NCBI GenBank assembly: GCA_003165415.1
Contig: PLUC01000192.1
Span: forward strand, 1-44,505
Reading direction: 5' to 3'
Source: Holophagaceae bacterium
Lineage (GTDB): Bacteria; Acidobacteriota; Holophagae; Holophagales; Holophagaceae
DNA: 44,505 nucleotides
The first letter of the stretch is position 1; each line of letters begins with the position of its first letter. Below are positions 10,653-18,771 of this stretch, piece after piece. Both the position numbers and the translations under genes were made by a program. The notes beneath the pieces were generated by a model. That model had not been told where the DNA came from and made no database searches. It saw nothing but the letters and a program-made list of their open reading frames with translations.

Positions 10653-11272
10653 TCAGAAGGTGAAGCCCGCGGTCAGGACCACCATCGGGAGGTTCCAGTT
10701 GGGACTGATCCCATCGTCGTTTTTCTTGAAAACGGTATATCGGTAGCCCAGTTCCGCGTTCCAATTGTGGTTGAACTGGTAGCCGGCATAGAGTCCCAGG
10801 GCACCGTTGGCCGAGGTTTCGGAGTCGGAACCGGAGAGCTGAGAGATGGGCGTGCCGTTGACGGTGACGGGCGGAATGGTCAACTGGACTTTGTTGGAGG
10901 AGACCCCAGGCCGGCGCCGGCATAGGGGCCCTGGGCGGAAGTTCCCTTGAAGTAGTAGAGATAGTCCACAACCAGGCCGGCCATGGTGGCCTTCACCTGG
11001 AGGTTCACATTCACGGTACTGCCCTGTATGGTTTCGCTCTCGGAATGACTGCCGGAAACGGACGCGAAGTCCAGTTTCGCGCGGAGCGTGTGGCCGTTGC
11101 CCAGGTCACAACGGCCGAACACAAAGCCGTAGCCGGAGCTGCTGGTATTGGTGACGGTTTTCAGGTCGCTCTGGGGAAAGCCGCCGCCCACCTGGAGGCC
11201 GCCGGTGAAGTCCGCGGCAGCGAGGGTGGTGGTGGCCGTCAAGGCCAAGGCGAGCGGGGGAAGACGGATCAT
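10653..11272 (-). pseudogene. Outer-membrane beta-barrel protein, frameshifted
   Basis: The start at 11272 (GGAG ribosome site) opens a signal peptide (MIRLPPLALALTATTTLAAA) and OmpA/OmpW-like barrel strands (TLRAKLDFASVSGS, ATMAGLVVDYLYYF). The frame then breaks: after GPYAGAGLG it reads SPPTKSS-stop, while the next frame continues with VSSNKVQLTIPPVTVNG and barrel strands to a C-terminal VVLTAGFTF ending in aromatic Phe, as outer-membrane proteins do. One extra G in the run near 10909-10912 would restore a single protein of about 206 residues. It is either a true pseudogene, a phase-variable tract or a base-call error. Confidence 0.8.
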
Positions 11273-11378
11273 GGGGGCTCCTCGGATGGGGGGCGGTGGC
11301 GTTCGCCTCCCATCAATATAATTAATCTTAAATAATTCGCCACCCCCCCTGACCCAGCAGCGGCCCTTGTGGGCCCGC

Positions 11379-11783
11379 TCAAGGCACCAGGATCCCCAGT
11401 CCGGGGAAATAGGTTCTGTACCTGGCCGCATCCCTGGTGAGCAGCCGGTACCCCGCCAGGGCCGCATGGGCGCCGACGTAGAAATCAGGGAGCGTGGACG
11501 ATTTCTTGCCGCCCCTGCGCCGGTAGGCGAGGAAGCATTTCCCCGCCAGGAAGGCCGCTTCCCACGGCAGGTTCTCCCTCCTGAAAAGATCGGCAGGCAA
11601 CGCCGCCTCCAGTTCCTCCACCCGCTCGTAGCCCACCGACACTTCCGCAAAAATGATGGGATTGATGACCAGCTGGGCACTTTCCGCTGATTTGGCCAGC
11701 ATCCGGCTCGAGCGTTCCGCCCAGACCGGATCCTGGGTGGCCACGTCCAGGATGACGTTGGAATCCACCAGGATGGGCGTCAT
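11379..11783 (-). CDS. PIN-domain ribonuclease toxin (VapC-like)
   Basis: This 134-residue PIN domain carries the expected acidic residues: D7 in LVDSNVILDV, E47 in FAEVSVGYE, D100 in TLPDFYVGAHA and D118 in LLTRDAARY. VapC toxins are Mg-dependent ribonucleases that cut tRNA or rRNA to halt growth. It overlaps the antitoxin gene by four bases (ATGA), the classic arrangement for co-translated VapBC pairs. Length and motif order are normal, so the toxin looks intact. Confidence 0.88.
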   Translation of the reverse strand: MTPILVDSNVILDVATQDPVWAERSSRMLAKSAESAQLVINPIIFAEVSVGYERVEELEAALPADLFRRENLPWEAAFLAGKCFLAYRRRGGKKSSTLPDFYVGAHAALAGYRLLTRDAARYRTYFPGLGILVP

Positions 11784-12013
11784 CGGCCGCGGGTCACGGC
11801 CATGATCTGGTCCGTGGTCATCTTGACGGTGGCGCTGCCCTGGAGACGACGGAGCATGAGACTGCCCCGGGTTTCCTTGCCCGGGAACGGGGCCGGCAGG
11901 ATCCGCACGGAGGTGCCGTCAAACTCGAACACCACTTCGGTATCGGGCAGAAGCCCCGCTTTTTCCCTGATCTCGATAGGGATCGTGACTTGGCCTTTGG
12001 ATGTGATCCGCAT
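11780..12013 (-). CDS. AbrB/MazE-type antitoxin (VapB-like)
   Basis: The protein is a swapped-hairpin AbrB DNA-binding domain at residues 1-45 (MRITSKGQVTIPIEIREKAG, then TEVVFEFDGTSVRI), followed by a 30-residue tail that would wrap the toxin. Antitoxins of this type neutralise the PIN toxin and autorepress the operon. I chose ATG 12013, which has GAGGTG seven bases upstream; a GTG at 12022 would add three residues and lies on that ribosome site. It is co-directional with a small upstream ORF whose stop abuts the ribosome site. Confidence 0.88.
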   Translation of the reverse strand: MRITSKGQVTIPIEIREKAGLLPDTEVVFEFDGTSVRILPAPFPGKETRGSLMLRRLQGSATVKMTTDQIMAVTRGR

Positions 12014-12025
12014 GGGGTTCACCTC

Positions 12026-12214
12026 TTACCGGTAAGAGTAAGACTCAAGCATGACCTGCGCAAGACGGTTCGGGTGGCCCAGTTCTGCCTCCACCTCCTC
12101 GACATCGTGGAGGTAGCGGGCCTGGATCTCTTCAATGGAAGGTGCGTCGCTGTGATCCATCGTCAACAGCTTGTCCAGGGTGATGGGTTTTCCAAGCGGC
12201 AAGTGCTTTTCCAT
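12026..12214 (-). CDS. Small acidic hypothetical protein upstream of the toxin-antitoxin pair
   Basis: The 62 residues (MEKHLPLGKPITLDKLLTMD at the start, ending in MLESYSYR) contain a predicted acidic helix (SIEEIQARYLHDVEEVEAEL, 20). I do not recognise a family. The ATG at 12214 has GGAGG before it, and the stop lies 12 bases before the antitoxin ATG, directly in front of its ribosome site. It is therefore likely to be translated in the same mRNA as the toxin-antitoxin genes. It may be a third component or an unrelated passenger. Confidence 0.55.
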   Translation of the reverse strand: MEKHLPLGKPITLDKLLTMDHSDAPSIEEIQARYLHDVEEVEAELGHPNRLAQVMLESYSYR

Positions 12215-12226
12215 GGGGTCCTCCAC

Positions 12227-12349
12227 TTAGAGTGGGAAACAGGTGATGGGGTAGATCGCGCCTTCCCGGCTGCGGTCGAAGATCAAACGGTAGGGACACC
12301 CCTCAACCTCGGCCTCAATCACTCAACGGTGGCTGATCCTGGCGGGCAT
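12227..12349 (-). pseudogene. Short ORF relic with an in-frame stop upstream of the cassette
   Basis: A 41-codon frame reads MPARISHR, stop, VIEAEVEGCPYRLIFDRSRE and on to YPITCFPL-stop. The second part has protein-like composition and could be translated alone from the GTG after the stop (31 residues). Its terminator codon sits just before the ribosome site of the 62-aa ORF, the same spacing as between the 62-aa ORF and the antitoxin. It may be the eroded first gene of the cassette. No family is recognised. Confidence 0.35.
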
Positions 12350-12400
12350 GATTGCTCCGCAACCAATTATCCGGCAGTCAAGCCCTTAGGTGCAGCCCGC

Positions 12401-13720
12401 CTATTGATCGTGATGGAGGTAACGCCCCTGCTTGGGCAGCCGCAGGCTGAACAGGAAGGCGATCACCATCATCACGGTCACGTACCAGTAGAAGACCGTT
12501 TCGTGGCCGATGGACTTGAGCCCCAGCGCCACGTACTCCGCCGAGCCGCCGAACAGGGCGTTGGCCACGGCATAGGCCAGCCCGACCCCCAGGGCCCGCA
12601 CCTCCGGCGGGAACATCTCGGCCTTGACGATGCCGCTGACTGAGGTGTAGAAGCTCACCACCATCAGCGAGAAGGTGATCAGCAGGAAGGCCACGGCCGG
12701 GCTGGTCACGTGGTGCACCACGGTAAGCACCGGCAGGGTGGTGAGCGCGCCCAGGCCGGCGAACAGCAGCATGTTGTTGCGCCGGCCGATGCGGTCCGAC
12801 AGGGCGCCGAAGGCCGGCTGCATGATCATGAAGACGAACAGGCAGCCGGTCATGATATGGCTGGCGGTGCGGATGGACATGCCGGTGGAGTTGACCAGGT
12901 ACTTCTGCATGTAAGTGGTGAAGGTGTAGAAGATCAGCGAGGCGCCGGCAGTGTAGCCCAGCACCGTGATGAAGGCCGCCTTGTGGTTGCGGAACAGCTC
13001 GGCCATGGTGCCGGCCCCCTTGGCCCCGCGGGTCTCGGCGGTGGAGGTCTCGAACAGGGTGCGCCGCAGGAAGAAAGCCACCACCGCAGTGATGGCGCCC
13101 ACCACGAACGGCAGGCGCCAGCCCCAGGACTTGAGCTGGGCTTCACTGAGCAGCAGCTGGGTGGCCACCACCACCAGCACCGCCAGCAGCTGACCGCCGA
13201 TCAGGGTGACGTACTGGAACGACGAGAAGAAGCCGCGCTGGCCCTTGAGCGCCACCTCGCTCATGTAGGTGGCGGTGGTGCCGTACTCGCCACCCACGGA
13301 CAGGCCCTGGAAGAGGCGCGCGAACAGCAGGAGCAGCGGTGCCCAGACGCCGATCCGGGCGTAGCCGGGCAGGCAGGCGATGACCAGGGAGCCGAAGCAC
13401 ATCATCGCCACCGAGGTCACCATGGAGGTCTTGCGGCCCCGGCGGTCGGCGATCCTGCCGAACAGCCAGCCGCCCACCGGGCGCATGAGGAAGCCGGCCC
13501 CGAACACGCCGGCGGTGTTCATCAGCGCCGCCGTGGGGCTCGACTTGGGGAAGAACGCCGGAGCGAAGTAGATCGCGCAGAAAGCGTAGATGTAGAAGTC
13601 GAACCATTCCACCAGATTGCCACTGGAGGCGGCGATGATCGAAAAGATCCGGTGGCGCTTCTCTTCGCTGGTGTAGCGGCCGGAGGTCTCGGGGAGGACA
13701 TGGACGATGAGGCTGGTCAT
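12401..13720 (-). CDS. kgtP: Alpha-ketoglutarate:H+ symporter (MFS, MHS family)
   Basis: This 439-residue, 12-helix permease imports 2-oxoglutarate with protons. It closely follows E. coli KgtP from memory of that protein: [38 protein letters not shown] (20), [30 protein letters not shown], and SISGI-like [28 protein letters not shown] ribosome site precedes the ATG. It is transcribed away from a cytosolic chemoreceptor with a diacid-recognition domain, which supports a dicarboxylate or ketoacid substrate. Related dicarboxylates cannot be excluded. Confidence 0.9.
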   Translation of the reverse strand: MTSLIVHVLPETSGRYTSEEKRHRIFSIIAASSGNLVEWFDFYIYAFCAIYFAPAFFPKSSPTAALMNTAGVFGAGFLMRPVGGWLFGRIADRRGRKTSMVTSVAMMCFGSLVIACLPGYARIGVWAPLLLLFARLFQGLSVGGEYGTTATYMSEVALKGQRGFFSSFQYVTLIGGQLLAVLVVVATQLLLSEAQLKSWGWRLPFVVGAITAVVAFFLRRTLFETSTAETRGAKGAGTMAELFRNHKAAFITVLGYTAGASLIFYTFTTYMQKYLVNSTGMSIRTASHIMTGCLFVFMIMQPAFGALSDRIGRRNNMLLFAGLGALTTLPVLTVVHHVTSPAVAFLLITFSLMVVSFYTSVSGIVKAEMFPPEVRALGVGLAYAVANALFGGSAEYVALGLKSIGHETVFYWYVTVMMVIAFLFSLRLPKQGRYLHHDQ

Positions 13721-13808
13721 GGGTGGGTTCCCTCGGGATGGGTGGTGCCGGGTCAGTGGATTTCCTTCATTTTAGGACGCTTGGAAAAAAAGGGGAGCGA
13801 AAGGACGC

Positions 13809-13837
13809 TTGCACTTTCTTTAAATCTTTACTAAAAA
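13809..13837 (+). promoter_or_regulatory. Possible promoter of the diacid chemoreceptor
   Basis: TTGCAC (13809-13814) and TAAAAA (13832-13837) are separated by 17 bases in an AT-rich patch between kgtP and the chemoreceptor gene. The -35 box is good and the -10 box is weak. It is a by-eye match. Confidence 0.35.
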
Positions 13838-13908
13838 TTTACCAGGAAGGGGAATAATGGTAATATCAACCTATAAACTACCTTCCAACCGCGAGCGGGG
13901 TGCCGGAA

Positions 13909-14757
13909 ATGGATATCATTATCGCGAACAAGATCGTCGAATTTATTTTCGCAGCCACCGGCCGCAACGCGATCATCTGCAATATGGACGGGGTCATCGT
14001 CGCCGCCAAGGTCAGCGCGCGGATCGGCAGCGTCCATGCCGGGGCGCAGAAGATGCTCCGGGAGGGCTTGCCCATCGCCAAGATCACCGTGGCGGAGGAG
14101 GAAGCCTCCGGCGGGATCATGAAGGCGGGATGCAACCTGCCCTTTTCCTACAAGGGTGAACCGATGGGATCCATCGGCATCGCCGGCGATCCCGAGATCT
14201 CGGAGCTGGTGACCCGGATGACGGCCGGCCTGATCGCCAAGGAGATGCAGGAGCACGAGATGGTTGATGCCCTCATCGATCACGCGGCGCAGATGGACAA
14301 GTCCATCACCGAGATCATGGCCACCACGGAGCGGGCCGCCGCCTCGCAGATCACCGTGGCCACCGAGGTGGACGAGGTGCGGCAGCTCATCAACGCCTCC
14401 TTCGAGGATATCCAGAAGACCGACGAGGTGATCGACACCATCCAGTCCATCGCCGGCAACACCCAGATGCTCGGCCTGAACGCCTCCATCGAGGCCGCCC
14501 ACGCCCGGGAGCACGGCCGGGGCTTCTCCATCGTGGCCGAGGCGGTGCGCAAGCTGTCCCTGCAGTGCAGCGAGGCCGCCGAGAGCGTCAAGGCCACCCA
14601 GACCCACCTGCAGACCTCCATGAGCCGGGTGGTGGAATTCTCCAAGGACCTGATGACCAATGCCCACGCCCAGACCACGGCCACCAACAGCATTTCCAGC
14701 ATGGTGGCTGAACTGAAGCGGGTCAGCGAGTCTCTGGTGGCTATGACAAAGTCATAG
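13909..14757 (+). CDS. Soluble chemoreceptor with sugar-diacid-recognition domain
   Basis: The 282-residue protein has no membrane helix. Residues 1-110 resemble the putative sugar-diacid recognition domain of CdaR-type regulators (ANKIVEFIFAATGRNAIICN, 20; YKGEPMGSIGIAGDPE; VTRMTAGLIAKEMQ). The rest is a short chemoreceptor signalling helix pair with the tip IAGNTQMLGLNASIEAAHAR and GRGFSIVAEAVRKLS. It probably reports an internal organic diacid to CheA. ATG 13909 is preferred over the in-frame GTG at 13900. It diverges from kgtP, so transport and sensing of the same compound class may be linked. Confidence 0.85.
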   Translation: MDIIIANKIVEFIFAATGRNAIICNMDGVIVAAKVSARIGSVHAGAQKMLREGLPIAKITVAEEEASGGIMKAGCNLPFSYKGEPMGSIGIAGDPEISELVTRMTAGLIAKEMQEHEMVDALIDHAAQMDKSITEIMATTERAAASQITVATEVDEVRQLINASFEDIQKTDEVIDTIQSIAGNTQMLGLNASIEAAHAREHGRGFSIVAEAVRKLSLQCSEAAESVKATQTHLQTSMSRVVEFSKDLMTNAHAQTTATNSISSMVAELKRVSESLVAMTKS

Positions 14758-15837
14758 CGGACGGTAGATGTTGTCCCGCTGCCAGAAGGCGAAGCCCGCG
14801 CCGCTGATCAGCCGGTGCATCTCGTCCCGGTTCACCGAGTAGCAGGTGCCGGCGGCGCTCACCACGTTCTCCTCCAGCATGAGGCTGCCCATGTCGTCGC
14901 AGCCGTAGTGCAGGGCCATCTGGCCGGTCTTGCGGCCCATGGTGACCCAGGAGCTCTGGATGTGCGGGAAGTTGTCCAGGTAGATCCGGGCCACGGCGAT
15001 GGTGCGCAGGTACTCGGCGTCGGTGGGCTTGTCCAGCTTGCCGGCCCAGACGGTGTGGCCGCTCTGGAACGGCCAGGCCACGAAGGCCGTGTGGCCGCCG
15101 CCGTTGACCCGGGCCAGCGCCCGGTCCTGCTGCTCGCGCAGCACGCGGAAATGCTCCACCCGCTCGGCCAGGGTCTCGGTGATGCCGAACATCATGGTGC
15201 CGGTGGTCTTCATGCCCAGGGCGTGGGCGGCCTCCATGACCTCCAGCCACTTCTCCGGACCGCCCTTGAGCGGCGCGATGCGCTTGCGCACCCGCTCCAC
15301 CAGCACCTCCGCGCCGCCGCCGGGGATGCTGCCCAGGCCGGCGTCGCGCAGGGCCTGGAGGGTGCCGGACAAGCCCAGGCCGCTGAGCCGGGCCATCATC
15401 TGGATCTCCACCGGGGAGAAGCCGTGCACCCAGATGCCCAGGTCCCGCAGGAAGGAGACCAGTTCCAGGTAGTAGGTCCAGGGCAGGTCGGGGTTGACCC
15501 CGCCCTGGATCAGGAAGCCGGTGCCGCCCACCGCCTTGGTCTCCTCGGCCTTCTGCTTCAGCTGGTCCCAGCTGAGCAGGTAGCCGCGGGGGTCGCCCGG
15601 CTTGTGGTAGAAGGCGCAGAAGCTGCAGTAGACGTTGCACACGTCGGTGTAGTTGACATTGCGGTCGATGACGTAGCTGACCCGAGCGGGGTCGTTGTGC
15701 CGGTTGCGCGTGGCGGTGGCGGCGGCGGCCAGGTCCAGCAGGTCGGCGTGCTGGAATAGGTGCAGGGCTTCTTCCTCGCCGATGCGCCGCCCCCCGAGGA
15801 CCGCGTCGAGGATGTCGACAGTGCTTGAGCTGGCCAT
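14752..15837 (-). CDS. mqnC: Cyclic dehypoxanthinyl futalosine synthase (radical SAM)
   Basis: MqnC cyclises dehypoxanthine futalosine in the alternative menaquinone pathway. The 361-residue protein has the radical-SAM cluster motif CNVYCSFC (C67, C71, C74), AFYHKPGDPRGYLLS, IQGGVNPDLPWTYY, GFSPVEI and IPGGGAEVLVERVR, all typical of MqnC. I start at ATG 15837 (MASSSTVDIL). It lies two bases after the stop of a 55-aa zinc protein and ends the long accA-to-mqnC run. Its 3' end overlaps the end of the diacid chemoreceptor by six bases. mqnA is found 25 kb away at 40737. Confidence 0.95.
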   Translation of the reverse strand: MASSSTVDILDAVLGGRRIGEEEALHLFQHADLLDLAAAATATRNRHNDPARVSYVIDRNVNYTDVCNVYCSFCAFYHKPGDPRGYLLSWDQLKQKAEETKAVGGTGFLIQGGVNPDLPWTYYLELVSFLRDLGIWVHGFSPVEIQMMARLSGLGLSGTLQALRDAGLGSIPGGGAEVLVERVRKRIAPLKGGPEKWLEVMEAAHALGMKTTGTMMFGITETLAERVEHFRVLREQQDRALARVNGGGHTAFVAWPFQSGHTVWAGKLDKPTDAEYLRTIAVARIYLDNFPHIQSSWVTMGRKTGQMALHYGCDDMGSLMLEENVVSAAGTCYSVNRDEMHRLISGAGFAFWQRDNIYRPL

Positions 15838-15839
15838 GT

Positions 15840-16007
15840 TCAAACCTTGTAGCCCATCACCATCAGGCAGCGCTTGCAGACGCATTCCTGGCCGGCCACC
15901 TGATGGTTGAAATGATCCAAGGGAAACGAGTTGCGGCACTTTTCGCAGATCTGCTTGGGGACTTCCGGGGTTTCGGTGGGGGTGCTGGCGGGTGTCGCTT
16001 CGGCCAT
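15840..16007 (-). CDS. Small zinc-ribbon-like protein (55 aa), function unknown
   Basis: This short gene reads MAEATPASTPTETPEVPKQI, then CEKC (C21, C24), a 17-residue loop SFPLDHFNHQVAGQE with two His, and CVCKRC (C42-x-C44-xx-C47), ending MVMGYKV. The spacing of cysteines suggests one structural zinc site. ATG 16007 has GGAG just upstream, and the stop lies two bases before the mqnC ATG with an AAGG ribosome site inside its last codons. It sits between hpf and mqnC in the same direction and is probably translated with them. No family is recognised; a ribosome-, RNA- or Fe-S-related accessory role is only a guess. Confidence 0.75.
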   Translation of the reverse strand: MAEATPASTPTETPEVPKQICEKCRNSFPLDHFNHQVAGQECVCKRCLMVMGYKV

Positions 16008-16040
16008 TGGGGTTCTCCGTCAGCCTCCAGGGTATCCCAT

Positions 16041-16403
16041 CTAGCCCTCGGTTTCTTCGGTCTCCAGTTCCGCGGGCTCCACCGCGGTGGCGTCCGGGTG
16101 GGCGGCCTTGGTCTTGATGCCGGCCTTCTGCTTGCCGGACTGCTTGTGGGCCTGGGCCTCGAGCTTGTCCAGGGCCTGGGACAGGCTGGCATACATGTCG
16201 TCGGTCTCGGCGCAGGCGATGAAATCGCTGCGGCGGGTCTTGAGGGTTATCTCAGCCTGGTGGCGGTGCTTTTCCACACTGAAAATGACATGGACATCAA
16301 TAATGTCGTCGAGATAGGTCGTCATCTTGTCGAGACGCTCCTGGGTGGAGAGCCGCAGGGCATCGGTAACTTCGACGTGGCGACCGGTATATATGACCTT
16401 CAT
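16041..16403 (-). CDS. hpf: Ribosome hibernation-promoting factor (short form)
   Basis: The 120-residue protein has the RaiA/HPF beta-alpha-beta-beta-beta-alpha domain at residues 1-95 (MKVIYTGRHVEVTDALR, VHVIFSVEKHRHQAEITLK, MYASLSQALDKLEAQ). It binds the decoding centre of idle ribosomes in stationary phase. It lacks the C-terminal dimerisation domain of long HPF but carries a low-complexity acidic tail (residues 96-120). A CAGGAG ribosome site precedes the ATG. It sits directly after rpoN, a conserved pairing in many bacteria. Confidence 0.93.
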   Translation of the reverse strand: MKVIYTGRHVEVTDALRLSTQERLDKMTTYLDDIIDVHVIFSVEKHRHQAEITLKTRRSDFIACAETDDMYASLSQALDKLEAQAHKQSGKQKAGIKTKAAHPDATAVEPAELETEETEG

Positions 16404-16471
16404 CGTAGACTCCTGTGAAGGGGGGCCTGGGGGCCCGTTGAAAAACTATATGCTCCACCGGGAGGGATGGT

Positions 16472-18031
16472 TCACCGTCTCCGCCTGCGGGACGCAGGTG
16501 GAATCTTGAGTTCTTCGCGGTACTTGTTGACGGTCCTCCGGGCGACTTGAATGCCGTCCCGATCCAGCAGCCGGGCGATGGTTTCGTCGGACAAAGGTTT
16601 GGCAGGGTCCTCGGCCTGCACCAGGGCCTTGATGCGATGCTTGACCACCGTCGCCGAGACTTCGTCGCCCCGGTTGGAGCCCAGGCTGGCGCTGAAAAAA
16701 TAGTTGAGATCGAACAGGCCCTGGGGGGTGTGGATGGTCTTGGCCTTCACCACCCGGGAGATGGTCGATTCGTGGAAGCCGGTGGCCTCGGCCACGTCCC
16801 GCAGCACCATGGGCCGCAGGTGCTCGATCCCGTGCTTCATGAACTCCATCTGCAGTTCCACGATGGCCACGGAGACCCGCAGCACGGTGCGGTTCCGGTC
16901 CTCCACTCCGCGGATGAAATCCCGGGCGGAGCGGTACTTCTCCCGGATGAAGTCCCGGTCGCCCTTGGCCTCGGTGGAGGCCAGGAAGTGCCGGTACTCG
17001 CCGCTCACCCGCAGCCGGGGCACGGTCTCGTCGTTGAGGTAGACCTTCCAGGTTTCGTCTTCGCCCTTGAGCACCACCACGTCGGGCTTCACCACCCGCT
17101 CGCTTTCGGGATCGAAGGCGCGGCCGGGGGCGGGGTGCAGGTGGCGCAGCAGGGCCAGGGCCTCGCCCAGGTCCTCCTCGGTGCAGCCGATGGCCTTGCG
17201 CAGCTTGACGTTGTCCCGCTGGCTGAGCAGGTCGCAGTGGTCCTGGATGATCCGCACCGCCAGGTCGTCGGGCTCGGCGCCGGCGTGGCGCAGCTGCAGC
17301 AGGAGGCTCTCCTGCACGGTGAAGCAGCCCACCCCGGAGGGGTCGAACTCCTGGAGGATGTCCAGCAGCTCCCGCAGCTGGGCCAGGTCGAGTGCCATCT
17401 CCCGGGCCAGCTCCTCCGGGGTGGCTTCGGTGCCCAGGTCGGGATCCACCCGCAGGAAGCCCTTGGGGTCCACATGGTCGATGAGCGCTTCCATGAACAG
17501 GGCTCTCGGGTCATCCGCCTCCAGGGTCTGGTACAGCTGGGAGATGAGGTGCTCCTGCAGGGTTTCGGTGCTGCTGAGCCGGTCCTCCCAGCTGGTGCGC
17601 TCGTCGTCGGGCAGGCTGCTGGTGCGGGGGAGCTCGGTGTCCCAGGAGTTCTCGGCCCCGATCTCGGTCTCCTGGACCTGGGAGATGCCTTCCTCCCGGG
17701 AGGCCTCCGGGTCCAGGGCGCCGCTGGCGTCCAGCGGCGGCCCCAGGTCGATGGAATCCACCCCTTCGGGCAACTCCGCCCCTTCCTGGGCCGGGGCGCC
17801 GTCCACCACTTCCGAGTCATGGCCCTCCTCCAGGGCCTCCAGGGTGGGCACTTCGTCGCCGTCCTCCATGAGTTCCAGGAGGGGGTTCTCCCCCAGCTCG
17901 TGCTCGATGGTCTGGCTCAGCTCCAGCAGGTTCATCTGCCAGAGCTTGAGCTTGAGCTGCATGGCCGGGGTGAGCGCCAGGGTCTGGCTCTGGGACAGTC
18001 GTTGGGAGAGGTTAGGCCCGAGGTTCGCCAT
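16472..18031 (-). CDS. rpoN: RNA polymerase sigma-54 factor
   Basis: This 519-residue alternative sigma factor recognises -24/-12 promoters with AAA+ activators. The Gln/Leu-rich region I is visible at residues 1-50 (LSQSQTLALTPAMQLKLK, LGENPLLELM), then a long acidic region II (about 55-150), the core-binding domain, the HTH area (ATGFHESTISRVV) and the C-terminal RpoN box VARRTVNKYREELKIP. The ATG at 18031 shares a base with the lptB stop (TGATG), so translation is coupled. lptB-rpoN-hpf is a widely conserved order. Confidence 0.97.
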   Translation of the reverse strand: MANLGPNLSQRLSQSQTLALTPAMQLKLKLWQMNLLELSQTIEHELGENPLLELMEDGDEVPTLEALEEGHDSEVVDGAPAQEGAELPEGVDSIDLGPPLDASGALDPEASREEGISQVQETEIGAENSWDTELPRTSSLPDDERTSWEDRLSSTETLQEHLISQLYQTLEADDPRALFMEALIDHVDPKGFLRVDPDLGTEATPEELAREMALDLAQLRELLDILQEFDPSGVGCFTVQESLLLQLRHAGAEPDDLAVRIIQDHCDLLSQRDNVKLRKAIGCTEEDLGEALALLRHLHPAPGRAFDPESERVVKPDVVVLKGEDETWKVYLNDETVPRLRVSGEYRHFLASTEAKGDRDFIREKYRSARDFIRGVEDRNRTVLRVSVAIVELQMEFMKHGIEHLRPMVLRDVAEATGFHESTISRVVKAKTIHTPQGLFDLNYFFSASLGSNRGDEVSATVVKHRIKALVQAEDPAKPLSDETIARLLDRDGIQVARRTVNKYREELKIPPASRRRRR

Positions 18032-18771
18032 CAATCCAGCCTAAAGTTGTCGCCCAAGTATACTCGGCGAATATCGGGATCTTCGGCAATCTCGTGGGGC
18101 AGTCCGTGTTTCATGATCATTCCATCTGCAAGGATGTACGCCCGATCGGCGATCTGCAAGGTCTCCCGAACATTGTGGTCCGTAATCAGCACGCCGATGC
18201 CCCTGGACTTGAGATCGGCGATGAGGCTCTGGATCTCCATCACGGATTTCGGGTCCACCCCGGCGAAGGGTTCGTCCAGGAGCATGATGCTGGGGCTGGT
18301 GACCAGGGCCCGGGCCATTTCGCAGCGCCGGCGCTCGCCGCCGGACAGGCTCATGCCCAGGGTCCCCCGGACCTTGTCCAGGTGGAAGTCCGCCATGAGC
18401 TTCTCGCAGCGGTCCACCTGGGCATCCCGGGGGACGGGCTGGAGCTCGGCCAGGGCCATGAGGTTCTCCCACACGGTCAGGCCCCGGAACACGCTGGACT
18501 CCTGGGGCAGGTAGCCGATCCCCTTGCGCGCCCGGCGGTGCATGGGCATGCCGCTGATGTCCTTGCCCCACCAGAAGATGCTGCCCTGGTCCGGGGCCTC
18601 CACCCCCACCACCATGTAGAACGTGGTGGTCTTGCCGGCCCCGTTGGGCCCCAGCAGCCCCACCACTTCCCCCGGACTCACGTGCAGGGACACGTCCCGC
18701 ACCACGGTGCGCTCGCCGTAGCGCTTGCAGAGGTTCCGGGCCTCCAGGCGCAGTTCGGTGTCCGGGGTCAC
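18031..18771 (-). CDS. lptB: LPS export ABC transporter ATPase LptB
   Basis: LptB powers extraction of LPS from the inner membrane with LptFG. The 246-residue ATPase shows Walker A (LLGPNGAGKTTTF), Q-loop (GYLPQESSVFRGLTV), signature LSGGERRR, Walker B (IMLLDEPFAGVDP) and H-loop (VLITDHNV). The GTG start at 18771 overlaps the stop of the upstream LptC/A-like gene (GTGA). The LptB-type PQESSVFR segment distinguishes it from amino-acid transporter ATPases. Confidence 0.96.
   Translation of the reverse strand: MTPDTELRLEARNLCKRYGERTVVRDVSLHVSPGEVVGLLGPNGAGKTTTFYMVVGVEAPDQGSIFWWGKDISGMPMHRRARKGIGYLPQESSVFRGLTVWENLMALAELQPVPRDAQVDRCEKLMADFHLDKVRGTLGMSLSGGERRRCEMARALVTSPSIMLLDEPFAGVDPKSVMEIQSLIADLKSRGIGVLITDHNVRETLQIADRAYILADGMIMKHGLPHEIAEDPDIRRVYLGDNFRLD

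Noticed and set aside
10905-10915. Programmed ribosomal frameshift in the barrel gene
   Set aside because: There is no slippery heptamer or downstream stimulatory structure that I could see; a one-base loss is simpler.
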